This document shows positions 36,400 to 47,757 of a stretch of 64,000 bases of DNA, piece after piece. Position numbers and translations under genes: made by a program. The notes below the pieces were generated by a model. That model did not search any database. It saw nothing but the letters and a program-made list of their open reading frames with translations, and was not told the origin of the DNA. The DNA comes from Megamerina dolium (lineage: Eukaryota > Arthropoda > Insecta > Diptera > Megamerinidae): assembly GCA_963854835.1 (NCBI GenBank), contig OY978525.1:6944001-7008000 (forward strand), written 5' to 3'. Each line of letters opens with the position of its first letter. Within the stretch, counting starts at the first letter, position 1.

Positions 36400-38150
36400 G
36401 CTTCGATTGATGACGAAAACTCTGACTCTTCTGCGTCGTCCACCAGCGGGTTCCCTTACATTCGCTTGACACGACCTAATCAGCACATTCGCTGATGATT
36501 GGCTTTACTATGTCGGTGCCGGCATACAGCTCGTACAGCTCATGGTAGTACCTTTTTCGATACTCGCCGCCAACGTAAAGAGGTCCAAAAGTCTTACATA
36601 GGACTTTCCTTCCGAAAACTCCGAGAATTCTCTGACTTGTGGTGGAATATGCCCAGGTTTTGGCGCTATATGTAAGGATCGGTATGATGAGACACTTGTA
36701 GAGTATGGTTTTCGTTTCTCGAGACAGGGCTCGACTTCTCAATTGCTTACTTAGACCAAAGTTGCACCTGTTAGCATGAGTGACAATCGCAATATCTCCA
36801 TGCTGACGACATTACTGGTGTTAATGATGATTCTAAGATAGACAAAGTCCCTCACTATTTCAAAAGCGTGGTTATCAACAGTGAAGATGCTGCCCCAGAT
36901 GCCGTTATTCTTTGTTTGTTGACACTAGGTTCTTCGTTTGGCCCTCGTTCACGGTAAGACCCATCAGACGTGGCTCTCTTTTCAATTCAGACTGCTCGCA
37001 TATTCATGCCGATAATAATAAGATTGAAGAAGTGGGACGAATCACTTTGTCTCAAACTCTGTTCGGTATTAAATAGCGCGGAGACGTTCTTCATACAGTA
37101 TTGTTCTGCAAAGACGAATGAAAAAAAAAAAATGTGGCATCTAAAGCCCTGAAGGGCTCTTTGGCAGAGCTTCTCTTCCATTACTGATGTGCGTTATACA
37201 TTTTGGACAGTATGAAAAGGAACCTACTTAATTTAACCGGTTCCGAACGACAGAACTCATGCGACATCACTTTTTCTGATCTTTTTTCTTTCACAGAGTT
37301 CTTTTAGAAGCTTTTTCATGGCAAATTGTGACTTTCGGAAGAATTACCTATTGCTCTTTTCGATATTAAATTTGTTATACTTCACCTATGGATTGAACCG
37401 ACGAGCTACAGATCAGAAGGCCAACGAATGAGCTACGCAAAAATACTAAACTCAGACATTGTTGTGTAGATATAATCCCTAACCGGACTGTCAAATGCGA
37501 CTTTATAATCAACAAATCGATGGAGAGTGTCGATCTGTTTCTCTTGCGTATTCGCGGTTCTCTTGCGCGGTGTGAAAATCTGGTCTATATGAAATTTGCC
37601 AGATCGGAAGCCATACAGATAAAATCCAATCAGATTGTGAAGCATAGACTTCAATCTTTTCCACAGTATGCCCGATAAAATCTTGTATGCGATGCTAAAA
37701 AGGCTATTACCACAATAGTTGGCGCAAATTGTGGGATCTGAGTATACTGAGTTTCCAATCATCGGGCATGTTTTCATCCGATCATATTCTGCTTGTGAGC
37801 TGGCACATGTTGATGAGCAGCTCATCGCCTTCGGTCTTAAACAACTTGGTAGGCAGGCAATCAGCACCTGCAGATTTGGTGTTTTTCAGCCTAGAAATGG
37901 GCTCTCTGACCTCGTCATGGGCTGGTCGTGGAACATCTACACCATCATCCGTGATTGCGAAGTTCGGGAAATCTCTCCCGGAATTGTTCGAATCATCAGA
38001 ATGTGGGGAGTATGCTTTCCATAAATTCAGTAGACATCTATGAGCAGATTCCAATTTTTATCACGACAGCTATAGGCTTTGGGTCTTAAACTACAACTCA
38101 GGCGCTTGATCTGATCGAAGAATTTTTAAGTGTCATTCTTGTCTCTACCC
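36400..38150 (-). mobile_element. RTE-like LINE relic with reverse transcriptase pieces
   Basis: Longest LINE copy here. In minus-strand order: a pre-RT linker (DDGVDVPRPAHDEVREPISR, then NTKSAGADCLPTKLFK); reverse transcriptase start (CANYCGNSLFSIAYKILSG); motif A region (RFVDYKVAFDSPVR); after the inserted SINE, motif B (SLRQSDSSHFFNL), fused by deletion to the stretch after motif C (IIIGMNMRA); then ALSRETKTILYKCLIIPILT, then AKTWAYSTTSQRILGVFGRK and GPLYVGGEYRKRYYHELYEL, down to about 36400. The YADD catalytic core is missing and frames are broken. Confidence 0.88.
37126..37440 (-). mobile_element. SINE inserted within the LINE reverse transcriptase
   Basis: Minus-strand family member with a degenerate head (GTAGCTCATTCGTTGGCCTT, box B GGTTCAATCC near 37400), the body block complementary to GTTCTTTTAGAAGCTTTTTC, and the 3' end GATGCCACATTTTTTTTT near 37128. 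It separates motif A from motif B of the host LINE, so it inserted after that LINE. Confidence 0.85.
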
Positions 38151-38624
38151 ATCTGTATCTCCTAATGTGATTAATGTGATAATGAGTCATAATGAGTCGC
38201 ATCCATCCAATACGTTAATTGACACAATGCGGCAACTAAATCGATTACCACATATTTTAATACCAAAAATATTTGCGTGCCATCATACATTTTATTGCAC
38301 ATTTAAAAATAAATGAAATAGTATTAATTATAAACGTTTATATTTGCATTCAAATGAACCACCAGCATTTAGATAACAAATAGATATAATTCAGCTAACC
38401 ATATTTTGGTGTGATCATGGAAAAATTACATACAATCCAAGTGCAAATGCAATAATGCAAGCAAAAAATAATAATAATTATTGTAATTTGAAATTATAGT
38501 TGGCATTGTTTGCAATACGATTAAATACCTCTTTGTTTGCCAACGCGCCAAGCCAACCATTCTTGTAAGCGAACCATCAAATTGTATGTAGCACCAATTA
38601 GCTGACTGATGCCACAAGTACGAG

Positions 38625-38626
<2 letters not shown>

Positions 38627-38661
<35 letters not shown>

Positions 38662-38715
38662 ATATGGAGTGCATCGTCTACTGGTGTTGTTGTTGTTGTT
38701 GTTGTTGTTGTTGTA
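38627..38715. repeat. (ATC)n and (TTG)n microsatellites
   Basis: (CAT)n at about 38627-38661 followed 30 bp later by (TTG)n at about 38686-38713. Both generate low-complexity open frames that are not genes. Confidence 0.9.
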
Positions 38716-38934
38716 ATTACCGGTTACTGCTGGTGTTACATATTTATATGTAGTGTACTTATTCATATTGCAACCTTTCTCTAGCGCGTGCGACTTGTTA
38801 TTATTGCACCGTTGTTATTGACAATGATAATTGAAAGTGATCTGAAAAATTTTTGGAAAAACAATTTTTTGTAGCACAGAGGCGTAACAAAATTACATTA
38901 GTTCCTTATTTTGGCCTATGAAATGCTTTGTCTG

Positions 38935-39250
38935 AATTTCTTTTTAAAATTTTGTTGTGCCGAATGATAGAGCTTTCTTGAGATTATTATTTTCTGAGTG
39001 GGGCCATAGAGCTCCGTTAGATGCTTTTTAATTATGAGAAGCACTAAAAAATTGTGAATAGTAATATCGTTAAAAACAAAAGCACTAACAGCTCCAAAAA
39101 ACCTTGGCTGAGCTTCCCATGTTGTCTTGTTGTCGAGTAAACTAAAAGGAGAATATTTTTATCAGACAATTTCGATTGCAAGAATTTTTAGAAAAGTATC
39201 TTTTCTGAGTGTTGTCACAGAGCCCTTTTAGACGCTTGTTAATTGTAGCA
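38935..39250 (-). mobile_element. Two old SINE-like body copies
   Basis: Minus-strand diverged blocks: CCGAATGATAGAGCTTTCTT with TTTTCTGAGTGGGGCCATAG near 38960-39020, then GGCTGAGCTTCCCATG near 39108 and TTTTCTGAGTGTTGTCACAG near 39203. They resemble the family body but are more decayed than the neighbouring copies. Confidence 0.55.
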
Positions 39251-39253
39251 TTG

Positions 39254-39555
39254 GGTGCCGTAGCTCAGTAGGGTTAATGCTTTGGTCTTCTGATTTGAAG
39301 GAAGTAGGTTCAATCTCCGCCTGAAACATAAATTTAATATCGAAAAGATTTTTCTTTCAAACATTACCCACTTGTTGGCAAGCAATTGCAACACCTTCTA
39401 AAAGAAGTCGGCGACAAAGCTCCGAAAAAGTGATGTCGCAAGAGTTCTGCCATCCGTAACTGGGTAAAATAAGTAGTTCCCTTCTAATACTGTTCCAAAT
39501 TAATCACGCACAACACTACTGAAAAACCAACTCGGCCAAAGAGCTGTTCGATGTG
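39254..39555 (+). mobile_element. tRNA-derived SINE, nearly full length
   Basis: Head TGGGTGCCGTAGCTCAGTAG (box A) and AGGTTCAATCT (box B-like), then the family body through CAAGAGTTCTGCCATCC and GTTCCCTTCTAATACTG. The last ~30 bp are degraded where it meets an older minus-strand copy. Confidence 0.82.
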
Positions 39556-39715
39556 GCCTGGGATTCTCTCCATTCTTGTTGTCCATATTAAATTTGGACT
39601 GTGTGACTTCAGTAGATTCCGATTGCTAGAATTTTTAGGAGATTCCTTTTTCTATCACAGATTTGTCACAATATGATTTTTTTATTATTAGAAGGTGAAG
39701 GCAATTGTGAATACT
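39555..39715 (-). mobile_element. Old SINE-like body copy
   Basis: Minus-strand match to the 3' half of the family: complement of TAAATTTGGAC, GATTCCGATTGCTAG and TTGTCACA. Heavily diverged and without a head. Confidence 0.5.
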
Positions 39716-39989
39716 TTCATCTTTAATAGCTGGAATTTTGTTTGTCTTATTGAAGGAAAAAATTACTGTCGGATTGATTGAGCCGATATTAAAACCGGAT
39801 GTACTCTTATTATGCACATAGATCCAACGGCTGAGAGTAAGCTCAAAATAGAATAAATATAGTTAAATATAATGAATTCAGTTGGATGGCGAAGCATATT
39901 CTTTACAAGCACCTTGTTCAAAGAGCTCAAGGTTTGTGCAACTGAAAAATATGACTTAAAAGGTTTTATCAGTCATCATTGTTCTTCGT

Positions 39990-40330
39990 CTGGGTGCCGT
40001 AGCTCAGTGGTTAGTGTGTTCGCCTTCTGATCTGTAGGTCGTGGTTCAATCCCCGGCTGATGCATAACAAATTTAATATCGATAAGATTTTTCTTTCGAA
40101 TGGTACCCACCTAATTGTCAGTAAGCAATTGGCAATTCTTCCGACAGTAATAACTTGCCATGAAAAAGCTTCTAAAAGAACTCTGTGACAAAGCTCAGAA
40201 AAAGTGATGTCACAAGTCTTCTGCCGTTCGGAACTGGTTAAAATAAGTAGGTCCCTTCTAATACTGTCCAAATTTAAGACGCACAACCCCTTTGGGGCTT
40301 TAAGAGCCACATATTTATTTATTTTTTTTT
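39990..40330 (+). mobile_element. Complete tRNA-derived SINE with perfect target-site duplication
   Basis: Flanked by ATTGTTCTTCGT at 39978-39989 and 40331-40342, an exact 12-bp duplication. Box A TAGCTCAGTGG is at 40000-40010 and box B GGTTCAATCC at 40043-40052, with a tRNA-like spacing of about 33 nt. The head ends near CCCCGGCTGATGCA. The body includes GCCATGAAAAAGCTTCTAAA, AGAACTCTGTGACAAAGC and TAAAATAAGTAGGTCCCTTC. The 3' end is GCCACATATTTATTTA plus T-rich tail. Length is 341 bp. It is the reference copy for the family here. Confidence 0.92.
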
Positions 40331-40344
40331 ATTGTTCTTCGTTT

Positions 40345-41820
40345 CTTGGCACCAATTAGAGCTTCTAAGCGCTGTCAAGCATCAGTATTTGGACTCCAGT
40401 ATTTTCAGTCCATCAGTGCATATAATTGCAGGTGTCAATTGAAATCGGAAGACATGAAATTTATATTTAACGTAAAGCAGATTTCAAGTGACTGCCCTAA
40501 AAGAGATCCGAATAGAGGCGAATCACATTGGACGCAATTTTCGGTTTCAGGGCTTTGGAGAGCATAATTTTACGATTATTTGTATTATTTTACCAAATAT
40601 GAGTTGAATAGCAGTTCTTCTCTATTGAAATCAATTCAGAAATTTAAGTTATTAGTTGTCTTCAAAATAGATGAAGATTACACTGAGATTATGTGAAAAT
40701 CCTACATCCATCTTCCCCTTCATCCCATAAAGGTGACGATTTTCTGATACAAGTTGCAAACCGTGATTCATATTATAGTTTTTGCTGTCACTTTCATGTA
40801 TCTCTCTATACTACCAGACATTTTTGCATCCGTCCCTGTTGATCTCCTGTTGTTGATCATTTCAATAGTTTCAATGTTATTTCATTGTTTCTGATTTTGC
40901 TCTTCATATGTTGTATGTATATATACACTCTTACATATATGTATGTCTTTATATTTTTATCATCATGGGCGTATGTATGCATTTGGTATATTATCTGATT
41001 TCATCCAGTTTATTACACTCGTTTCAGTTGTGGTCAAAATATGGTAGCGACATGTAAAAGAATTTCAATTTATTTAGTTCGTTGTACTTACGATACTTCA
41101 ATAGTCAAGCATATGTAGTTAATACCCAAAAGGAAATTTATTGTAAATGTTACTATTAAATTGTATTGTTTCTATGATATGATGATTATGTTTTTTACTT
41201 TAGTTAGTAAATTTTAGTTAGAAATAACTTCAGTTAGGGCGAACTATCATCAATGATTTAATGGATGATGTCTTTGCGAAATTTCCAATTGGGTATTTAA
41301 ATATACATTCGAAATTTCCTATATAGATATATACATCTCTATTCACAAGTAATAATATCTTACAACTGGTTATATAAATTAGGATTACCATTCAAATATT
41401 ATACTCCTTGTTGTTATTGTTGTTTCCAAAATTAATGTTGTCATATATTTCCTGCAATAATGATTGAAAAAAAAAAGTTGATATAATTTACTTTAAAGCA
41501 GAGATCGATAATAATGAGTCGTTCAAACAATTTTACAATTAAACCAGTATGTTCGAAATGTTGAGACCTCGCAAATCGATCACCAATCGCAAATCCTCAA
41601 TTGATAGTCCAGTAAGAGATTACCAAAGCATAGCAATGTTTGAATTCCTTAAACCTACCAGCAAAACTCATTCGTCTTTGCATAATGATACTACTTAACA
41701 TGTGTTGTAAAGTGAAAATTGGGAAATAACTCTCCCCGAATTTACTATCAGATGACTTTCACACAAGGAGACATTTTACCGTCTGACTTCTTTGATCTGC
41801 TAACGGAAAAAAATCAAAAG
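40345..41820. other. Intergenic DNA, no gene seen
   Basis: AT-rich, with a poly-A run near 41468 and scattered TATG repeats. A short open frame at 40346-40567 has no recognisable domain. Confidence 0.45.
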
Positions 41821-41823
41821 AAA

Positions 41824-41906
41824 AGACGCATGTAGGTTAGGTTAGGTTATTTGGCTGCCCTATCTTTGAAAGGACACACCTAGGCCAGAAAGGCCCATTG
41901 TGATAC
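41824..41906 (-). mobile_element. 3' end of a LINE with (CCTAA)-type tail
   Basis: Plus strand reads GTAGGTTAGGTTAGGTTA, then GGCTGCCCTATCTTTGAAAG and GGCCCATTGTGATACCAC. In minus orientation this is a short LINE 3' terminus ending in CCTAACCTAACCTAC. It abuts the 3' edge of the next SINE. Confidence 0.5.
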
Positions 41907-42196
41907 CACCGAGCTTCTCTTCCAATACGGTTGTGCGTGTTAAATTTGGACAGCATTAGAAGGGACTTACTTATAGTAGCCGATTCCGAACGGCAGAACC
42001 CTTGTGACATCACTTTAACTTATGCATTTTTAGCAAATTCTTAATGCTGGAAAATTACCAACTCTTGCCGGCAAGTGAGTACCATTCGGAAGAAAAATGC
42101 TTTCGGTATAAAATTTGGTTATGCTTCGCCGGGGATTGAACCCACGAACTACAGATCAGAAGACCAACGCACTAACCACTGAGCTATGGCACCCAC
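41907..42196 (-). mobile_element. tRNA-derived SINE, well-preserved head
   Basis: Minus strand begins TGGGTGCCATAGCTCAGTGG, continues with TTAGTGCGTTGGTCTTCTGA, and has box B GTGGGTTCAATCCCCGGC. This is the best tRNA-like head in the window. The body is complete up to the region complementary to GGACAGCATTAGAAGGGACT. The terminal GCCACATA end is replaced by the LINE tail sequence at 41824-41906. Confidence 0.88.
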
Positions 42197-42469
42197 AATA
42201 CGCATTTGACAAATTTTCCAGACAAGACGGGGAATCACCCTAACTAGGCTTAGAACTGAACAATGGCGCGACAAAGTACGGTACTTCAATTTTGATGTTG
42301 TTAAAAACTTCGATTACTTAGAATCCAGTATCAAAACGAGAAATGACAATAGTCACAAGATTAAACGAAGCATATTTCTATTCATGTGGTGCTATGCCCA
42401 ATGCTCATTATATATTGGGCAAGTCGTGCCCAGTCTCAATGAATAAAAATGATCGATATGTATACAATT

Positions 42470-42960
42470 GTTTGCATTTATGAACTCTCAAGGAACCTCT
42501 CTACAAATATCTTTTCTATCATTATTGTGTCTCTTAAATTTTTGGACATTATTTGAAGTGGAATGGACTCATTAGATATTTGAGCAGACGAGCGCATTTT
42601 CGCAGAATAAAGAAGATAATAGTTATGCACTTATGAACTCCAAAGTATCCTTGGACCAAATGTCTTTTCTGGCATTACTTTGCGTATTAAATTTTTGGAC
42701 AACATTGCAAGATATTTACTTACATTTGTCGATTGCAAATGGCAGAGCTCTTTGACATTACCTTTATAGAGCCTTGTCACATATCACATAAATTCGACCG
42801 CGTTATGTGAGACCTTGAGTTTTTGACAGAAGACTTCTACGCAAGATCTGAAGGTCTAATCTTAAGTCGAATTTATAACCACGAACTTTTAAAGCGAAGA
42901 ATACCTGGTGCCGTAGTCCTGGGCTCTACATCAGCTCTAACTCAGCGAAAAACAAAAAAT
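42470..42960 (-). mobile_element. Old SINE-related fragments
   Basis: Repeated diverged blocks on the minus strand (complement of TTAAATTTTTGGACA near 42536 and 42689; complement of GCAAATGGCAGAGCTCTTTG near 42745) and a plus-strand head remnant TGGTGCCGTAG near 42908. They look like older relatives of the same family. Confidence 0.45.
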
Positions 42961-43008
42961 TTAGATAATTTTAAATGTTTTTCCCCAGGAACTTTACGTA
43001 TTTTTTTA

Positions 43009-43040
43009 GCTTTTTGAATCGATATATCGATTCAAAAAGC
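43009..43040. repeat. Perfect 32-bp palindrome
   Basis: GCTTTTTGAATCGATA is followed immediately by its exact reverse complement, with no loop. It sits directly at the left edge of the tandem array at 43060-44330. Confidence 0.97.
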
Positions 43041-43059
43041 ATAAGTATGTTTAGGCGAG

Positions 43060-44330
43060 GTCCCCTAAAAGAATTGAATATAAGGGGTAAGTTGATAAGA
43101 CAAAATTGATACAGCTCACTTTTCTAGAAGCAATTGCTGAGTAGTCATAGGCTCATTAGTCCATTTACTGTTGATTTTAAGATCACCAGAGTTAGATCGA
43201 CAGATCGACAGAGCTAGAGAGTAAGTGTGTTGGAAGGAAATATGAAGAATAAAAAAGGAGCTCACCTAAGAGAACTGAATAAATGGAATAAGTTGATTAG
43301 ACAAAATTGCTGAGTACCTATGGGCTTATTTGTCGATTTACTGGTGCGTTTAGGATGATTTTGTATAGGAGCGCCCTCAGGCGATAGAGATACTAAGTAA
43401 GTGTGATGGGAGGAAATATTCAGAAGAAAAATTGAGCTTACCTATGAGAACTGAATAAATGGTATAAGTTGATGAGACAAAATTAATAACACTCACCTTT
43501 CGAGCAACAATTGCTGAGTAGCTATGGGCTAGTTTGTCGATTCACTGTTGAGTTTATGATGAACTTGTGTAGGAGCGTCCTTAGGCGATAGAAATACGGA
43601 GTAAGGAAGGAAATATTTAGAATAAAAATTCAGCTCACCTAAGAGAACTGAATAAATGGAATAAGTTGATGAGACAAAATTAATACAACTCACCTTTCTA
43701 GCAACAATTGCTGTGTAACTATGGGCTTATTTGTCGATTCACTGGTGATTTTATGATGATCTTGTATAGGAGCGCCCTTAGGTGATAGAGATAGAGAATA
43801 AGTGTGTTGGGAGGAAATATTCAGAATAAAAAAGGAGCTTACATAAGAGAACTTAATAAAAGGAGCAATTGCTAAGTAGCTATGGGCTTATTTGTTGATT
43901 TACTGGTGATTTTCTGATGACCTTATATAGGAGCGCCCTCAGACGATAGAGATACGAAGTAAGTGTGTTGGGAGGAAATATTTCGAATCGAATAATAATA
44001 ATGGTCAGTCATATGTATTTCTAAACCATCTAGTTGGAATTGGTGAGTAACCATGATTTTGTTTGTCGATTTTCAGTAGTTTTTATATCCATTTTATATG
44101 ACAGCTCTATGAACCAATAGAAATAGGAAGTAAGTGTGCTTACAAAAAACATTAGAAAGGAAAAATTAATAGAAATCGCTCATACAATTTTATCCATCTA
44201 ATAATGATTGCTGATTATGGGGAAATTTGTCGATTTACGTGTGTTTTTATTTTCATTTTGTATGGGAGCCTCCATAGGAGATAGAGTTACGGACTAAGTA
44301 TGTTTAGTGGAAATGTTTGTAGGGAAAAAT
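43060..44330 (+). repeat. ~200-bp tandem array
   Basis: Units marked by GACAAAATT starts near 43099, 43300, 43476 and 43673 (176-201 bp apart), followed by further units that become more diverged. Shared blocks: GCAACAATTGCTGAGTA, CTATGGGCTTATTTGTCGAT, TTGTATAGGAGCGCCCT(C/T)AG, TAAGTGTGTTGGGAGGAAAT and CACCTAAGAGAACTGAATAA. The last units read CATTTTGTATGGGAGCCTCC, close to the TTGTATGGGAG core of the other arrays. A related single unit lies near 63200-63275. Confidence 0.88.
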
Positions 44331-44339
44331 AAATAGTAG

Positions 44340-45074
44340 TCGAACATAGATTTCACCATTGTAGAAGTTATTTTTGAATCGAAAATTTAAATTTTGACCT
44401 TTCTACACTTGATCGTCACCGTTAAATCATATTTGATTTAGTACATAGTTTTATTTTTTACTTAAGAACTGTCTTTTAAAAACGTAGATTGATTTAAATG
44501 TGGACTCTTTTTTGGTTTCTTTGAAAGAAACTGATTTGAAATGTTTTTAAAAATCTTGAGTCACCTTAATGTATAGTTATGTTGGTATAATTATATTCCT
44601 ATATGTTGTACATAAATATTATAAGTGTGCATCTTAATCGTTAGCATAATCACCATAATCAGTATTAACAATATCATCAGCAACATCGTCATTATCATAA
44701 CATCATAGGCTCGAATTGTTTGACGTTAATATTATTTTTGGCGTGTTGTTGATTGAACGAGTACTACATACATATATGTGCTTATATTCATACATTTATA
44801 AATTCATATATGCATGTAAGCATATTTATGTATGCTTAAGAAAAAATCAACCAGTGAATAATATATGTGGTGAAGTGACGGCGACCTGCAGTGTCGTTGT
44901 ACTTTTCCATCAAGGCACTAAGGTAAATGTCACATTCGACAATAACGACGACGACGACGATGACGATGATACGCAGCAATCAACAACAATAGCGAGAAAT
45001 AAAACAAAACGCACATATTTAAACTGGCAACAGCAACACTTTGGGCCAATGTACGATGGAACATAATCAACAGC

Positions 45075-45117
<43 letters not shown>

Positions 45118-45715
45118 TCAACAGTAACAACACATAGAAGAAGATGAAGATTTTTATAGATGACGAAGCGATCAACGACAAATATTGTGCATCAAATGCA
45201 AAGGCAACAATAACAAACGAACAACTAAAAGATTCCATAAACCGGAATATTAGCAATTTTTTTTTTTCCTTATTTTTTTATTTTATATTTTTTTTTTATA
45301 TTATTTGTATCAAATTGATTCAAGGAGTGGTGATTCGTAATGGCGGTGGCGGTGTTGGTGCTATTGGAAATGTTGATTACAATACCATTTTAAGCAAAAC
45401 AGGCTGTATAAGAGTATGTACAATAATTGTGCATACCAACACGAGCATACGATAGTGTGCTGGAAAAAAGCCTTTCCCTTTCTATGGCCTTGTACGCTGG
45501 GGAGGTATTCGATGTTAGCAGCAGCAGCAGCAGCAGCAGTAGCAGTAGCATTAACATTTCAAGTCAATATAAACAGAGAAAGCCTTGTTGATGTTTGTTG
45601 TTGTTGTAGTAGTAGTAGTAGTTGTAGTAGTTGTTGTTGTTGTAATGCGAAATTATTGTAACATCAGCGATTAACCAAAAAATTTGCGTTCATCATTACA
45701 TATTTATGTGCTGAA
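44340..45715. other. Intergenic DNA with Gln/Asp-codon microsatellites
   Basis: (GAC/GAT)n near 44946-44970, (CAA)n near 45070-45114, (GCA)n near 45517-45546 and (GTA)n near 45606-45624. Some short frames run through these (for example 44716-45066 plus), but no frame continues, no splice structure is convincing and no domain is seen. Confidence 0.45.
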
Positions 45716-45719
45716 TGTA

Positions 45720-47680
45720 CAGTGATGGAAATTCATATAGACTCAGATGTATTAAAATTGATTTTTTTTTGTTTTTTTCAATTTAATTTTGAAATTGTTT
45801 TTTTGTTAAATACAGTCCTTATTTACTCAGTGCTTTATTAAATCTATTTAAAGAAAAAATATTTTTTTTAAAACAAAATTTTTTAAAACAATAAAAAAAA
45901 AATTTTTTTTTTTTTTGCAAAACCTAAAAATTATGACGAAAATCATCGCTAGAAAATTAGTAATATTCTTTATAAAATTTTTGAAAATAATTTACTGTCT
46001 TTCTTAAATTATTTTCTCAATACTTGCATTATACTTGATGCATAGTTCCCCTATCCATTCATTTTTATTGCATTTTTCGTTGGAACTTTCAGCTGGTGAG
46101 ATCAAAATTTTATAGTTTTCTTTCAAAAATAATATTTTTGGTAGAATCTAATGGGGATTTCGTTTCTGCCAAAAAAAAAAAAAAAAAAAAAATTCGCATT
46201 ATCACTGTCCTCTTTGCGAAATTTTGTCGGGAGAGATTATTGCCCCGAAAATCATCTGATTGAAACGAAAACATGTGTTAGACAAAGAAAGATTCATGTG
46301 TTAATTTGGTATTTTATTTTCTTGAAAATATTTATGGTAAATTAATGGTAAATTACAAGAAGTGAATAATTTTAATGCAAAATTATTTAAATGATCTTTA
46401 AACAAAATTTATCGATACAACAGGGCAGTGTTTTGTGTTCTTTTCTGAGTAGAAAAAAAAAACGTGCATTTTTACAGGCTTGAGTGCAATATTGAACATA
46501 GTTTGCTTAGTGGAAGGGCAAAATTATTTGGAAGAAACGAAATCACCATAACATGATTTTTATCTTCTCATCAACAAAAATCTCAGTTCAAAGCATTAAG
46601 CTATCCTCTTTGGATCGAATGACTCATCTATGTATGTATATTAAACGTATTATCATAATTAAAAAAAAAATAAAAATAAAAAATGTTCTTCCTTTTTAAG
46701 CAATGTCTGTTTTTCGTTTACCTTTACCCAATTAAGCTTTGCTGCCCGATGTTTTGTAAATTTTTACTGCAGTTTCGAACCCCGTTTTATGACAATCACA
46801 TTGGAAAATTTAAACTTGATGGCCCATCTATCTAAATTCTTTGACTTCTCATAATCAAAAAATTCACTCATTTTTTCACTACAGATATTATCGTTATCCG
46901 GTATTCGGCTAATTTTGAATTCAGTCAAACCGAATCGCTTTTCGTCTCAATATCATTGGATCCATACAAGTCTTAATACAATGTGTTTTCGTAATTGAAA
47001 AAAAAATTGATTTTGGTTTTTTTTTTTGCTAAATATTACTTTTCGTATGATTTTTAGGAATGCCGATAATATGCATCACACTAAACAATCTTTTCTGGCA
47101 CTTTCTTACAAAATCAAGTATTAATTTTCACAATAAAATCTTGTTGTGAAAGAATTTAACCTGAATATCAATTCTTTCTAGTAGCTTGGCGAGATATTTA
47201 TTTATTATTTTTTTTTTTACTTAGCTTTTTGCTACGTATTAAGAAGTAATAAACTTGTGTTTGAGATCTGATAATTTTTTAAAAATATATTTCTTTTAAG
47301 GAAATTTTACGGTTTTAAAATTGACAAAATTGACAAAATTGACAAGATTGACTAAAATTTCCATGTTGCATTGAGGTGAATTTCGTTTCTCTAAAACTAA
47401 CCTAATTTCAAACAAAAAATCCATTAATGTTTTATTAAAAAAAAAAATTTTTTTAAACAAACACTGATTTTATAAGAACTTCAAACGTTTTTAAGACAAC
47501 AATTTTTTTCAAAATACTTTTAAATTTCAAATTTTCAAAATTTCAGTAATAATTTAGAACATTCCCAGCTACTGTTGATTATATTTAAATATTTATTTGA
47601 ATATTTTTACGTACATGATATTGTTAAAAAAAAAAATCTACATAAAATCCATTTTGAGTTTATAGTAATTTCCATCACTG
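45720..47680. mobile_element. Tc1-like element bounded by TIRs, coding region unrecognisable
   Basis: Left end TA then CAGTGATGGAAATT (45720-45733). The right end is the exact complement at 47667-47680 followed by TA. Similarity continues inward to about 27 bp with a few mismatches (TATA-ACTCA). TA target duplication, CAGT-type ends and 1961-bp length fit the Tc1 group. The interior is very AT-rich with long A and T tracts, and I could not recover transposase motifs on either strand. Confidence 0.65.
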
Positions 47681-47757
47681 TAATTATGCATATATTCGTG
47701 TATAAGCAACAAGCAGGATGATGCTGTTTATGTTGCAGCTCGTGTACTGTAACAGGT

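Noticed and set aside
42115..42195. tRNA gene on the minus strand
   Set aside because: The head has A and B boxes but no paired acceptor stem or normal anticodon stem, and it continues into the SINE body; the same holds for 2893, 39254, 39990, 58950, 59513 and 62800.
44716..45066. 116-codon plus frame with Asp run and Gln/Thr tail
   Set aside because: Driven by microsatellites; no continuing exon, domain or splice support, so not called a gene.
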